Positions 24,186 to 33,490 of a DNA stretch of 53,280 nucleotides are shown here, in pieces. Both the position numbers and the translations under genes were made by a program. Positions within the stretch are counted from its first letter, which is position 1; the number at the start of each line of letters is the position of its first letter. The notes beneath the pieces are model-generated. The model saw only the letters and a list, made by a program, of their open reading frames with translations, was not told the DNA's origin and ran no database searches. Source of the DNA: Burkholderiales bacterium (lineage in GTDB: Bacteria; Pseudomonadota; Gammaproteobacteria; Burkholderiales; Burkholderiaceae_C); contig CANBZB010000002.1 in NCBI GenBank assembly GCA_947373745.1, positions 1 through 53,280 on the forward strand, written 5' to 3'.

Positions 24186-25199
24186 ATGGCAGAAGTGTTC
24201 AAAGGTTGTAATTTACAGGCGCTATTTTGTCATCGGAAAAATATAGCTTTATTGGCCTGCTTCATTGCGTTGTCTAACCTTGGCGTTCAGGCGCAAACTG
24301 CTTGGCCCACAAGGGCAGTCACCATTGTGGTGCCATTCACACCAGGTGGTGGAACCGATGTGGGGACACGCGTTGTCGCGCAGCGCTTGTCACAGCTCTG
24401 GGGTCAACCCGTATTGGTAGAAAACCGTGCAGGTGCTGGAGGTAATGTCGGTCTTGAAGCCGTCTCTCGCGCAAAGCCTGATGGCTACACCTTGCTCACG
24501 GGTAACGTTGGTACGCAGTCAATCAACCCAACGCTCTATAAAAAACTTAACTACAACCCAGACACCTCATTCACGCCTATCAGTTTGATTGCAGAATTAC
24601 CTTTTGCGATGGTGGTGACACCCTCCTTGCCTGTCAAAACTCCGCAAGACCTTGTGGCCTTATCTAAGGCGCAACCTAATTTGCTCTCTTACGCGAGTTC
24701 TGGTGCCGGAGGCTCTCCCCATTTATCTATGGAGACCTTCAAAATTGCAACCGGCGCCAAAATTCAACATGTGCCCTACAAAGGTGGTAGCGCCGCTATC
24801 ACCGACTTGATGTCGGGCAATGTACAAGTGTTGATGGTGTCTATTTTGGAAACGTCGGCCTACGTCAAAGCTGGCAAACTGAAAGGCCTTGCAGTCACCA
24901 GCAAGTCACGCTCGCCAGCGATGCCAGATGTCCCCACCATGGTGGAGTCGGGCATCACAGGCGCTGAGTCAGGCTCTTGGATTGGCTTCCTCGCACCCCA
25001 AGGCACTCCCAAAGAAATCGTCGACAAAATTGCAGCTGGCGTAAAAGAGGTTGTTGCCATGCCTGAGGTCAGCCAGCAGTTGATCGGGCAAGGCGCCGTA
25101 CCCATGAGCTCAACACCTGCACAATTTGCAGAGCTGATCGCCAACGACAGAAAACGTTATGCACGCATCATTATTGAGAACCAACTCACTGCTGACTGA
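24186..25199 (+). CDS. Bug/TctC-family periplasmic receptor 4
   Basis: The protein (337 residues) carries WPTRAVTIVVPFTPGGGTDVGTR, SRAKPDGYTLLTGNVG, HVPYKGGSAAI and a terminal DRKRYARIIIENQL, all typical. The signal peptide is preceded by an unusually long polar leader (MAEVFKGCNLQALFCHRK) before NIALLACFIALSNLGVQAQ. AGGAGAC at 24175 supports the ATG. It stands alone, divergent from receptor 3, and is followed by a short hairpin before hemN, which is convergent. Confidence 0.9.
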   Translation: MAEVFKGCNLQALFCHRKNIALLACFIALSNLGVQAQTAWPTRAVTIVVPFTPGGGTDVGTRVVAQRLSQLWGQPVLVENRAGAGGNVGLEAVSRAKPDGYTLLTGNVGTQSINPTLYKKLNYNPDTSFTPISLIAELPFAMVVTPSLPVKTPQDLVALSKAQPNLLSYASSGAGGSPHLSMETFKIATGAKIQHVPYKGGSAAITDLMSGNVQVLMVSILETSAYVKAGKLKGLAVTSKSRSPAMPDVPTMVESGITGAESGSWIGFLAPQGTPKEIVDKIAAGVKEVVAMPEVSQQLIGQGAVPMSSTPAQFAELIANDRKRYARIIIENQLTAD

Positions 25200-25204
25200 A
25201 CCAA

Positions 25205-25220
25205 CGCGGTAATCACCGCG
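25205..25220. terminator. Hairpin between convergent Bug receptor 4 and hemN
   Basis: CGCGGT and ACCGCG pair around an AATC loop in the 25-base gap between the two stop codons. There is no long T tract on either side, so any terminator activity would be modest and perhaps bidirectional. Confidence 0.35.
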
Positions 25221-25224
25221 GTCT

Positions 25225-26604
25225 TCACAGTATTTTCGAGAACCGCATTCTTTGTTGGTCGCCTTGTAAATAGCGGTCAAACACCATGGCAATGGCGCGT
25301 ATGACAAACCAACCTAAGTCGGTGACCTCTATCCCTGCCTCATCAAGATGCACCAGGCCTTGCGCCTGCATATCTTCGAGTTGTGTCAGTTCAGCTTGAA
25401 AATATTCTTTGAAATTCATCAGGTGCGTTGAATTGATTGTTTCAAAGTTGACAGTGCCTTGACACATCAAGGCCATGATGACGCTTCTGCGTAGCAAATC
25501 ATCTTTCGACAAGGCCACCCCCCGCACCACGGGCAGGCGCCCTTGCTCCAACAAGTCTTGGTACTCGTCTAATGACTTGGTATTTTGTTGGTAAGTAGCG
25601 CCAATATTGCCTATCGACGAGACGCCTAGACCAATCAAATCGCTATCGGGCTGGGTGGTATAGCCCTGAAAATTTCGGTGTAGACGCCCTTGTCGTTTGG
25701 CGACAGCCAAAGCATCTTCTGGCAATGCGAAGTGGTCCATGCCGATATACACATAACCTTCAGACTGCAAGACATCAATAGCCTGTGACAACATAGCGGT
25801 TTTAGCCTCTGCCATTGGTAAATCGCTAGCGTTGATATGGCGTTGTGGTTTGAACCTAGCCGGCAAATGCGCATAGGCATACAAAGCAATCCGCTCAGGT
25901 CGAAGTTGGACGATAGTGTGCAGAGTTTGCGTCCATGATTGCGTCGTTTGTTTAGGCAGACCATAAATCAAATCGAGGTTGACGGATTTAAATCCTAGGT
26001 TGCGAGCTGCATGCATCAGGTCTTGCACTTGTTGAACGGTCTGCTCGCGATGTACAGCGATCTGCACTTGCTGATCAAAATCCTGCACGCCCAATGACAG
26101 TCGGTTGAAACCTAGTTCTCGCAACTTTGTGAGTCTTTGTGCATCGACTGTTCGGGGATCGACTTCAACAGAATATTCGCCGTCAATCTTCCATTGAAAA
26201 GCCTTACCCAGAATCTCCATAAGCGAACGCAGTTCGGCATCACGAAAAAAAGTAGGAGTGCCGCCACCAAGATGGAGTTGCGAGACCAGATTTGCCGGAC
26301 CTAAATGTGGCATCAGCAATTCCACTTCTATTTGTAAACTTTTTAAATACTGCTCTGCACGCTCATATTTACCCGTAATGATCTTGTTGCAAGCACAGTA
26401 GTAGCAAAGCGATTCACAAAATGGAATATGCACATAGACGGACAACGGATAGGCATGCGAACGCGCACTGTGCTTGCGAAGCTCTAATGCCTGCAGGTAT
26501 TCGGTCTCCGCAAATGCCTCTACAAACCGATCTGCAGTGGGGTACGAGGTGTACCGAGGTCCGGGAACATCAAAACTTTGCAGTAACTTTGAAAAAGGTG
26601 TCAT
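25225..26604 (-). CDS. hemN: Oxygen-independent coproporphyrinogen III oxidase
   Basis: A radical-SAM enzyme of 459 residues, the usual HemN length. The cluster ligands are C63, C67 and C70 (PFCESLCYYCAC), with C72 following, the same spacing as in E. coli HemN. LHLGGGTPTFF, SVEVDPRT and RLSLGVQDFDQQVQ are further HemN motifs. It converts coproporphyrinogen III to protoporphyrinogen IX without oxygen in haem synthesis. An FNR-like box lies 53 bases before the ATG, which fits oxygen control. Confidence 0.95.
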   Translation of the reverse strand: MTPFSKLLQSFDVPGPRYTSYPTADRFVEAFAETEYLQALELRKHSARSHAYPLSVYVHIPFCESLCYYCACNKIITGKYERAEQYLKSLQIEVELLMPHLGPANLVSQLHLGGGTPTFFRDAELRSLMEILGKAFQWKIDGEYSVEVDPRTVDAQRLTKLRELGFNRLSLGVQDFDQQVQIAVHREQTVQQVQDLMHAARNLGFKSVNLDLIYGLPKQTTQSWTQTLHTIVQLRPERIALYAYAHLPARFKPQRHINASDLPMAEAKTAMLSQAIDVLQSEGYVYIGMDHFALPEDALAVAKRQGRLHRNFQGYTTQPDSDLIGLGVSSIGNIGATYQQNTKSLDEYQDLLEQGRLPVVRGVALSKDDLLRRSVIMALMCQGTVNFETINSTHLMNFKEYFQAELTQLEDMQAQGLVHLDEAGIEVTDLGWFVIRAIAMVFDRYLQGDQQRMRFSKIL

Positions 26605-26609
26605 ATACA

Positions 26610-26627
26610 GGTACTAAAAACAGTACC
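26610..26627. repeat. Inverted repeat in the hemN leader
   Basis: GGTACT and AGTACC form a perfect 6-base dyad around AAAAAC, six bases before the hemN start codon. It overlaps the place where a ribosome-binding site for hemN would lie, so it could fold over the translation start or bind a regulator. No known box was recognised. Confidence 0.4.
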
Positions 26628-26656
26628 GAATATGACTGAAAGCGCGTTGGAAAGAT

Positions 26657-26670
26657 TTGCTCTATATCAA
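26657..26670 (-). promoter_or_regulatory. FNR/Anr-like box upstream of hemN
   Basis: On the minus strand the sequence reads TTGAT-ATAG-AGCAA, nine of ten matches to the FNR consensus TTGAT-N4-ATCAA. It lies 53 bases before the hemN ATG, a suitable place for activation of an anaerobic haem gene. HemN genes in proteobacteria are commonly FNR/Anr targets. Confidence 0.6.
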
Positions 26671-26690
26671 GAAAACGCAAGCAAACAGCA

Positions 26691-27857
26691 TTATTCGCCT
26701 CCAAGCCCTAAGGTATTGGGCAATCTTTTTTCAACATGGTGTCGCAACAAGGAAGCCGTTCTAAAAATGCCGTGGGCAAACTTTCCATACGGGAGAGTTA
26801 GAAAAAGCGCCATCACTACACCTAAGTGGGAGGCCAACACCAAGGGCAAATAAGGGCTTTCTTTTACCGCTACGAGTAACAACCCACTCCAAGCGGTGAG
26901 CCAAAGTAAAGCAATAAATCCTAAATCCATGGGCCTTTGCGCCCTGTCACCATGGTCTGGGTGACGCCGAAGGTGTAACCAACTCAACCACGTAGTGCCT
27001 ATTCCTAAAAATAGTCCGCCCGTGACGCCAAATAATTTGGGCAGGCTACTCAAGTCATAAGGTGCTACCCAGCCAAAAGCATAGTGGTACAGCGTGGCAA
27101 CTGAAGTTGCTAAAAAACACAACATGAAACCATAAAAAGTGAGGTGATGGGCTTGACGTCGCGCATCAGTCCAGTTTTCATCTGCGTTGTGACAGCCTTC
27201 GCCATGGCCACCATCTAAATTTTTTAAACGTAAAGCGTCCCATACTGCGCCTGACGTAGCTTCTAAGTTTGGTTCTTGTCGCCCTGTTGCAGGCGTCACA
27301 TCACGCCAAAAGTGACGAACTCCAAGGCTCAGTGAGAGCACTACAAAAGCAAAGACAGGCAAAAACAAATTCACCAACAAACCATGCGGAAATATGCTGT
27401 AGAAATTATTGTCAGCAACGGGTCCGAACAAGGTACTGTTGAACTTTAAAGCGAGACACAGGAAAACAGTTAAGCCAAAGGCCAAGCACAAGGCTATCCA
27501 CAATCCATTCGCAGCATAGAGCTTGCCAAAAGCGCCTGGCCATGCATAGCGTGTGTAAGTTTCTAAACGAACGCGCGCCATGGCTCTGGGCACGTTGATG
27601 CCAAAGTCATGCGGTGGCGCGTATTGGCATGCATGTAAACATGCACCGCAGTTGTGACAGAGATTAGCAAGGTAATGGATGTCAGCATCTGCAAAAGTAA
27701 GACGTCGCGTCATAGCCGAAAACGTTGCACAAAAACTTTCGCAATAACGACAGGCATTGCAGACTTGCATTTGCCGCGCGACTTCTTGTTCGGCGCTAAG
27801 GCCTTCACCTCTCGCCAAGGCCTTGGCTTCCTCTGTGAGTGCTAATAGATTACTCAT
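26691..27857 (-). CDS. tcuB: Tricarballylate utilisation protein TcuB (4Fe-4S, membrane)
   Basis: The N-terminus carries two 4Fe-4S motifs: C33, C36, C39 and C43 ([12 protein letters not shown]) and C67, C70, C73 and C77 ([12 protein letters not shown]). The rest of the 388 residues has several hydrophobic membrane segments. TcuB reoxidises the flavin of TcuA and passes electrons to the quinone pool. The gene start overlaps the tcuA stop by four bases (ATGA), so the pair is translationally coupled. Confidence 0.93.
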   Translation of the reverse strand: MSNLLALTEEAKALARGEGLSAEQEVARQMQVCNACRYCESFCATFSAMTRRLTFADADIHYLANLCHNCGACLHACQYAPPHDFGINVPRAMARVRLETYTRYAWPGAFGKLYAANGLWIALCLAFGLTVFLCLALKFNSTLFGPVADNNFYSIFPHGLLVNLFLPVFAFVVLSLSLGVRHFWRDVTPATGRQEPNLEATSGAVWDALRLKNLDGGHGEGCHNADENWTDARRQAHHLTFYGFMLCFLATSVATLYHYAFGWVAPYDLSSLPKLFGVTGGLFLGIGTTWLSWLHLRRHPDHGDRAQRPMDLGFIALLWLTAWSGLLLVAVKESPYLPLVLASHLGVVMALFLTLPYGKFAHGIFRTASLLRHHVEKRLPNTLGLGGE

Positions 27858-29287
27858 GCCAAGGCTCCTACCGCTAATGCAGCTTGGGCCGCATGCGCAC
27901 CGGCCTGTTGTCCAAAGAATGTGCCAATCGTCATGCCTACGCCGGCGGTGTAGCCTTTGCCCAGCACATTGCCAGCCATGATTTCACCGGCAGCAAATAA
28001 GTTGGGGCTTGGTACGCCTGAAAAATGCACTGCAGTTGTTTCGTCTGTTTTAAGACCTAAATAAGTGAAGGTGATACCTGGACGCAAAGGATAAGCATAA
28101 AAAGGCGCGACATCGATGGTGCGAGCCCAATGGGTTTTGGCAGGTTGCACGCCCTCGGTGTAACAGTTGTCCAACACTGTATGGTTAAAGTCGCCAGGCA
28201 CACACGATGCATTAAAGCCATCCATGGTTTGCATGAATTTTTCTACGTTGAGTTCTAACTTTGCAGCCAATTCAGGCAAAGTGTTGGCCACGATAGCTTC
28301 AAACACCGGCGGCATAAACCGGCCTATGGCTTTGCTGTCGATAATGGAATAGCCAATTTGCTGCGGTTGTTGTGCGACCAATCGGCCCCAAATCGCATAG
28401 CGCTTGGGCCAAAAATCTTCACCTTCATCATAAAAACGCTCTGCATTTTGGTTGACAACAACACCTAAAGAGACTGAGTCCAGTCGGGTGCAAATGCCAC
28501 CGTCATATAAGGGAGCTCTGGCATCGATCGCCACCATATGCGCTTGCGTAGGGTCACCAATGATGTCGGCGCCCTGCGCCATCAAAAACTTCAACATCTC
28601 ACCTTGGTTGTAACGCGAACCTCGAATCAAGAAGTTATCTGCTGACCATTCACCTAAAGCGTTCTGTCCCCAAGCTTCGCGCAACCATTCGCGGTTGGAC
28701 TCAAAGCCACCACAGGCCAAAACGCATGTTTTGGCATACACCCAGTCCTCTTGGGCTTGGCCTTTTGCATCGGTACGATGCACACGTGCAGCTTCAAAAC
28801 GGCCATCGACGAGTTTGAGTTCGCTCACGCGGGCGTTGTAATCCACAGCTATACCGTGACGCTCTGCGCTGAGGTAGTAGGCATTGACCAGCGCCTTGCC
28901 TCCCCCCATAAAAAAAGCGTTGGTACGCGCTGTATGCAAAGCCCCTGAAAGCGACGGCTGAAAACGCACGCCGTGCTTGTGCATCCAAGTACGAAACGTG
29001 GCGGACGAACGAATGACCAAACGTGCCAGATGCTCGTTGGTTTGTCCACCCGTGACTTTGAGCAAATCTTGCCAGTACTCTTCTTCAGGGTAAGCATCGA
29101 CCAGCACATCTTGTGGCGCGTCATGCATACAACGCACATTACGTGTGTGCGATGAATTGCCACCACGCCAGGCCTTTGGCGAGGACTCCAAAATGCGCAC
29201 CGTAGCGCCTGCTTCTGCAGCCACAAGTGCTGCGCATAACGCCGCATTGCCACCGCCTATAACAAGGACATCGGTCTGAGGTTTCAT
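27854..29287 (-). CDS. tcuA: FAD-dependent tricarballylate dehydrogenase TcuA
   Basis: The 477-residue flavoprotein starts with the dinucleotide motif [15 protein letters not shown] and carries the TcuA-typical [28 protein letters not shown], and the C-terminal [19 protein letters not shown]. It oxidises tricarballylate to cis-aconitate. The usual tcuR regulator and tcuC transporter are not nearby; the neighbouring Bug receptors could supply uptake, but this is inference. It is divergent from the hydratase-like gene. Confidence 0.93.
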   Translation of the reverse strand: MKPQTDVLVIGGGNAALCAALVAAEAGATVRILESSPKAWRGGNSSHTRNVRCMHDAPQDVLVDAYPEEEYWQDLLKVTGGQTNEHLARLVIRSSATFRTWMHKHGVRFQPSLSGALHTARTNAFFMGGGKALVNAYYLSAERHGIAVDYNARVSELKLVDGRFEAARVHRTDAKGQAQEDWVYAKTCVLACGGFESNREWLREAWGQNALGEWSADNFLIRGSRYNQGEMLKFLMAQGADIIGDPTQAHMVAIDARAPLYDGGICTRLDSVSLGVVVNQNAERFYDEGEDFWPKRYAIWGRLVAQQPQQIGYSIIDSKAIGRFMPPVFEAIVANTLPELAAKLELNVEKFMQTMDGFNASCVPGDFNHTVLDNCYTEGVQPAKTHWARTIDVAPFYAYPLRPGITFTYLGLKTDETTAVHFSGVPSPNLFAAGEIMAGNVLGKGYTAGVGMTIGTFFGQQAGAHAAQAALAVGALA

Positions 29288-29400
29288 GTTTGAGAAATTT
29301 CTAGCTAACAGGGGAAAACCACATGTTACACAGTCAGAGGTAAACAGTTATGCTTTAAAACCTATACAAACTTTATTCAACTGATGTCTGAGGCTTCGTT

Positions 29401-30231
29401 ATGCAACATTTCAACGCCCCAAGCGTAGCCAAGTGGCTCGTCCACCAGCATGCGACCAAAACGCCTTTCAACGCGCTACCGAAAGATATGGGCTTGTCAA
29501 ATGCGAGACAAGCGGTAGCTGTGCAAAACGAATTTGCCAGAATCAAAGCGCAGCAATGCGGCAATATCATCGGTTGGAAAATTGCTCTGGCCACTCCAGC
29601 CATGCAAAAAATGGTGGGGCTGGATGCTCCAGCAGCTGGAAGATTACACAGCAAACAAGTGCTTCATGCGCCTGCAGATGTATCTATCAAGGGATATGGC
29701 CGTTTGCTGATTGAATTTGAAATTGCGGTCCAGATAGGCCAAAACCTCTTGCCTTCCGGCCATCGCCACACTGGGCAATCAATTGCTTCTGCCGTCAGTG
29801 CCATAACGTGTGCATTTGAAATAGCAGACGATAGACAGGCCGACTACAGCCATTTGGGTGGCCAAGGTTTACAACTTCTGGCAGACAACACATGGAATGA
29901 AGGCGCTGTATTGGGTGATTGGGTTCCCTTCTCTCAGTTTTGGCCCCATCGCTCGGCTAAACCGCGTGCAGATGATGCATTGGGCGAACTCAAGGGCGAG
30001 GCATACATCAATGGTGCATCGGTTGGGCATGGCTATGCGCATGACTTAATGGGCCATCCGCTCAACGCCATTGCTTGGTTAGCCAATGAGGCGAACGACC
30101 GCGGCACTTATTTAAAGGCCGGTGATATCGCCATGCTGGGCTCTTTGGTCACCTCAAAGTTTCCTAACAAGGGAGACCACTTGCGTTTTGAACTCGAAGG
30201 TTTCAAACCGATTCATTTACATGTGAAATAG
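29401..30231 (+). CDS. 2-keto-4-pentenoate hydratase/FAH-family protein
   Basis: The 276-residue protein has the hydratase fold: IIGWKIALATPAMQKMVGLDAP, the metal-binding EFEIAVQIG, and a C-terminal AMLGSLVTSKFPNKGDHLRFELEG. Relatives hydrate 2-oxopent-4-enoate or decarboxylate related acids in aromatic breakdown; no other aromatic meta-cleavage genes are present here. It stands alone, divergent from tcuAB by 113 bases, and is followed by the 193-base promoter region of the cyanate operon. Confidence 0.87.
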   Translation: MQHFNAPSVAKWLVHQHATKTPFNALPKDMGLSNARQAVAVQNEFARIKAQQCGNIIGWKIALATPAMQKMVGLDAPAAGRLHSKQVLHAPADVSIKGYGRLLIEFEIAVQIGQNLLPSGHRHTGQSIASAVSAITCAFEIADDRQADYSHLGGQGLQLLADNTWNEGAVLGDWVPFSQFWPHRSAKPRADDALGELKGEAYINGASVGHGYAHDLMGHPLNAIAWLANEANDRGTYLKAGDIAMLGSLVTSKFPNKGDHLRFELEGFKPIHLHVK

Positions 30232-30278
30232 ACGTCATCTTTAATGGCACCATGGCTTTTCGTTTGACCAATGGACTA

Positions 30279-30313
30279 TGCACTTGGATGGATCATTATT
30301 TAAAAATGCACCA
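30279..30313 (+). promoter_or_regulatory. NtrC-like sites upstream of the cyanate operon
   Basis: TGCACT-TGGAT-GGATCA at 30279-30295 matches the NtrC consensus TGCACC-N5-GGTGCA at nine of twelve bases, and TGCACCA at 30307-30313 is a perfect half site. GCACCA recurs at 30247 and 30340. The sites lie roughly 80-120 bases before the predicted start of transcription, the normal distance for NtrC activation of sigma-54 promoters. Confidence 0.5.
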
Positions 30314-30373
30314 TGCCATCTCACCTTTTATGTAAGCAGGCACCAATTTAAAGCAAATTAGACGCTAGCTCTA

Positions 30374-30389
30374 TGGCATGCACCTTGCT
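30374..30389 (+). promoter_or_regulatory. Sigma-54 promoter of the cyanate operon
   Basis: TGGCATG-CACC-TTGCT matches the sigma-54 consensus TGGCACG-N4-TTGCW with one mismatch, and the essential GG and GC dinucleotides are ten bases apart as required. Transcription would begin near 30400, with a 25-base leader to the ATG at 30425, which has GAGG as its ribosome-binding site. Confidence 0.75.
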
Positions 30390-30424
30390 GAAATGGGACA
30401 ACCCATTTTTATCGAGGATGTTCC

Positions 30425-31819
30425 ATGCGAAAAGATCTGCCTAGCTTGATTCAGAACCGTACATCTACCCACGACGCTTACGATGCTGACAAACCACTGA
30501 TGTTGCACTGTGCGTGTGGCCAAACCCACAGCCCGCAGGAGCACCACGCAAAAGCTGTTTTGAGCGTAGAGGACTCCTCGCGCAACTTCATGGAAGCCGC
30601 ATTTGTCAAAGCCCTATTTCCAGTGGATTCTGTACGTAGACATTTTTTAAGAGCAGTTGGGGCAAATACAGCCCGTGCCGCCATAGCGTCCATGATGCCT
30701 TTGGGTGCGCTTGAGGCCATGGCGCAAGACAAAGGCTCGCTCGAAAAGAAGGACTTAAAAATAGGTTTCATTGCCATCACTTGTGCCAGTCCTTTGATCA
30801 TGGCTGACCCGCTCGGGTTTTATCGCAAAGAAGGTTTAAACGTCCAACTCAATAAGACAGCTGGCTGGGCCTTGATACGCGACAAGATGATTAATAAGGA
30901 ACATGACGCCAGTCACTTTTTGTCTCCGATGCCCATTGCGATGACGATGGGCTTAGGCAGCAACCAAGTCGGTATGAATGTGGCTAGTATCCAAAACACC
31001 AATGGTCAAGCGATTACCTTGCATGTCAAACACAAGGACAAGCGCGACCCTAAACAATGGAAAGGATTTAAGTTTGCAGTGCCTTTTGAGTACAGCATGC
31101 ACAACTTCTTATTGCGCTACTACTTGGCAGAAAACGGCGTCAATCCAGACACTGATGTGCAAATACGCGTCACGCCACCGCCTGAAATGGTGGCTAATTT
31201 ACGCGCTGGCAATATCGACGGATTTTTAGGACCCGATCCGTTCAACCAGCGTGCTGTGTATGACGAGGTGGGATTTATCCACATCCTGTCTAAAGAAATT
31301 TGGGATGGACACCCCTGTTGTGCATTTGGCGTAAGCGATGAATTCATCAAACAAAACCCAAACACCTTTGCCGCGCTCTATCGGGCCATTTTGACGGCAA
31401 GCTACATGGCAAGCCAACCCAAAGACCGTGAATTAATTGCCAAAATCATCGCACCTACCCAATACCTGAATCAACCTGAAACGGTTTTGACCCAGGTGTT
31501 GACAGGCAAATTTGCAGACGGTTTAGGGGGAATCAAGAACGTGCCTGACCGCGCTAACTTTGACCCCGTTCCATGGCAAAGCATGGCCGTATGGATGTTG
31601 ACCCAAATGAAGCGCTGGGGATACATCAAAGGCGACGTGAACTACAAGCAGATTGCAGAAAAAGTATTTCTACTGACGGACGCCAAAAAACATATGGCTG
31701 AAGCTGGCTTCAAACCACCCGAGGGTGCGTACAAGAAGTTCAAAGTCATGGGCAAAGAATTTGATCCTGCTAAGCCTGATGACTACGTCAAGAGTTTTGC
31801 CATCAACAAAATGGCATAA
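30425..31819 (+). CDS. CmpA/NrtA-family ABC substrate-binding protein, probably for cyanate
   Basis: The 464-residue protein belongs to the nitrate/bicarbonate/cyanate receptor family: KIGFIAITCASPLIMADPLGFYRKEGL, the ligand region FAVPFEYSMHNFLLRYYL, and IWDGHPCCAFGVS. A twin-arginine signal, RRHFLRAVG at 71-72 onward followed by a hydrophobic stretch to ALEAMAQ, lies unusually deep because about 70 residues precede it. That leader contains CACGQTH and HH (C29, C31, H35, H40-41). The permease, ATPase and cyanase follow in one operon, so cyanate is the likely ligand (inference from context). Confidence 0.88.
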   Translation: MRKDLPSLIQNRTSTHDAYDADKPLMLHCACGQTHSPQEHHAKAVLSVEDSSRNFMEAAFVKALFPVDSVRRHFLRAVGANTARAAIASMMPLGALEAMAQDKGSLEKKDLKIGFIAITCASPLIMADPLGFYRKEGLNVQLNKTAGWALIRDKMINKEHDASHFLSPMPIAMTMGLGSNQVGMNVASIQNTNGQAITLHVKHKDKRDPKQWKGFKFAVPFEYSMHNFLLRYYLAENGVNPDTDVQIRVTPPPEMVANLRAGNIDGFLGPDPFNQRAVYDEVGFIHILSKEIWDGHPCCAFGVSDEFIKQNPNTFAALYRAILTASYMASQPKDRELIAKIIAPTQYLNQPETVLTQVLTGKFADGLGGIKNVPDRANFDPVPWQSMAVWMLTQMKRWGYIKGDVNYKQIAEKVFLLTDAKKHMAEAGFKPPEGAYKKFKVMGKEFDPAKPDDYVKSFAINKMA

Positions 31820-31824
31820 AAAAC

Positions 31825-32685
31825 ATGAAGTCTTTGCAACTCAAGGCGGGCGTTGTTTCACTGCTCGTATTCACAGTATTTGTCTTGGTGTGGCATATCG
31901 CCACATTGCCAACTAAGTCGACTGCAGTCAATGTGGCGGGAATGACGGCTGAGCAGATTGAATATCTAAAGATGATGGGTAAGGATGTGGGTAGCCAAAA
32001 AACCACTGGCTTTCCAACGCCTGCACAAATGCTCTCCACCTTTGCACACCAATTGTCTGATCCTTTTTACGATAACGGGCCTAACGACAAAGGTATTGCG
32101 ATTCAACTGGGGCATTCATTAGTGCGGGTAGCACTGGGCTTTTTACTGGCTTGTGTAGTGGCAGTCCCTTTTGGGTTTGTCATTGGCATGAGTCCGCTGT
32201 TATACAAAGCCTGTGATCCGTTCATACAAATACTCAAACCCATCAGCCCGTTAGCTTGGATGCCATTGGCGCTCTACACCATCAAGGATTCATCTATCTC
32301 CGGTGTATTTGTCATCTTCATTTGCTCGGTATGGCCAATGCTTTTAAATACCGCATTTGGCGTATCGACTGTCAAGCGTGAATGGCTGAATGTGGCTAAG
32401 ACGCTAGAAGTCAAACCCATACGCAAAGCGTTTCTAGTGATCTTGCCTGCAGCCGCACCCACGATAGTGACGGGAATGCGCATCAGCATGGGAATTGCGT
32501 GGCTGGTGATTGTGGCTGCCGAGATGTTGGTGGGCGGGACAGGTATTGGATATTTTGTGTGGAACGAGTGGAACAACTTATCTCTCACCAATGTGATTTT
32601 TGCAATCGTACTGATTGGCCTAGTGGGAATGTTGCTGGATTTAATGTTCGCCAAGTTTCAGAGATGGGTAACGTATGTCGAGTGA
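31825..32685 (+). CDS. ABC transporter permease, NrtB/CynB type
   Basis: The 286-residue protein has an N-terminal membrane helix (LLVFTVFVLVWHIATL), a periplasmic loop and about five further helices, with the permease EAA-like segment SVWPMLLNTAFGVSTVKREWLNVAKTLEV. This belongs to the nitrate/sulfonate/taurine permease family. It begins five bases after the receptor stop and overlaps the ATPase start by 11 bases. It would form the channel for cyanate together with the ATPase. Confidence 0.9.
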   Translation: MKSLQLKAGVVSLLVFTVFVLVWHIATLPTKSTAVNVAGMTAEQIEYLKMMGKDVGSQKTTGFPTPAQMLSTFAHQLSDPFYDNGPNDKGIAIQLGHSLVRVALGFLLACVVAVPFGFVIGMSPLLYKACDPFIQILKPISPLAWMPLALYTIKDSSISGVFVIFICSVWPMLLNTAFGVSTVKREWLNVAKTLEVKPIRKAFLVILPAAAPTIVTGMRISMGIAWLVIVAAEMLVGGTGIGYFVWNEWNNLSLTNVIFAIVLIGLVGMLLDLMFAKFQRWVTYVE

Positions 32686-33478
32686 CTTTCTAACAGTCGA
32701 AGGGTTATCTAAATCGTTCAACCCTAGCAAACCAGTTTTTGCAAATGTCGATTTTGGTATCGCCCGCGGAGAATTTGTCTGCATCATTGGACACTCCGGC
32801 TGCGGTAAGACCACTATTTTGAATGTGCTGGCGGGTTTAGATGCGGCTTCTTCAGGCGTGGTGATCATGGATGGGCGCGAAGTAGTAGGCCCAAGCTTGG
32901 AGCGTGGCGTCGTATTTCAAAGCCATGCATTGATGCCATGGTTATCGGTCCGCAGCAATATTGCATTTGCTGTGCAATCCAAGTGGCCAGACTGGTCTAA
33001 GGCAGACGTGAATGCACAAGTTGAAAAATTTGTGAGCATGGTGGGTTTGTCGCACGCCATTGAGAAAAAACCTTCTGAGTTGTCTGGGGGCATGAAGCAA
33101 CGCGTCGGCATCGCACGTGCGTTTGCCATTCAACCCAAGATGCTCTTGCTCGACGAGCCGTTTGGTGCCCTAGACGCCTTAACCCGCGGAACCATCCAAG
33201 ATGAATTGATCCAAATTGTCAAAGCGACGCAGCAAACCGTCTTCATGATCACCCACGATGTAGACGAAGCTATTTTGTTAGCAGACAAAATTATTTTGAT
33301 GCGCAACGCGACCGAAACCAACGCTGGTTTCACGCCCGGGGGCATCGCAGAAGTCGTCATGAATCCCCTACCCGCTCTGCGTAAACGCGCAGACTTGCAC
33401 CACTTAGATGGCTATTACGACTTAAGAAACCACATCGTGGATTTCTTAGTGGGCCACGGACTTTCAATTTCACACTAA
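32675..33478 (+). CDS. ABC transporter ATPase, NrtD/CynD type
   Basis: All ATPase motifs are present: Walker A GHSGCGKTT (39-47), signature LSGGMKQRVG, Walker B MLLLDEPFGALD and the switch histidine in MITHDVDEA. The 267-residue length and HHLDGYYDLRNHIVDFL tail fit the nitrate/cyanate subfamily. It energises import through the adjacent permease. The start overlaps the permease end, and cyanase follows after 12 bases. Confidence 0.92.
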   Translation: MSSDFLTVEGLSKSFNPSKPVFANVDFGIARGEFVCIIGHSGCGKTTILNVLAGLDAASSGVVIMDGREVVGPSLERGVVFQSHALMPWLSVRSNIAFAVQSKWPDWSKADVNAQVEKFVSMVGLSHAIEKKPSELSGGMKQRVGIARAFAIQPKMLLLDEPFGALDALTRGTIQDELIQIVKATQQTVFMITHDVDEAILLADKIILMRNATETNAGFTPGGIAEVVMNPLPALRKRADLHHLDGYYDLRNHIVDFLVGHGLSISH

Positions 33479-33490
33479 ACAGGAGTTTTT

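Noticed and set aside
26632-26853. 73-residue plus-strand ORF between hemN and tcuB
   Set aside because: Most of it is antisense to the 3' end of tcuB, and it overlaps the hemN promoter region with the FNR-like box; no family motif was seen.
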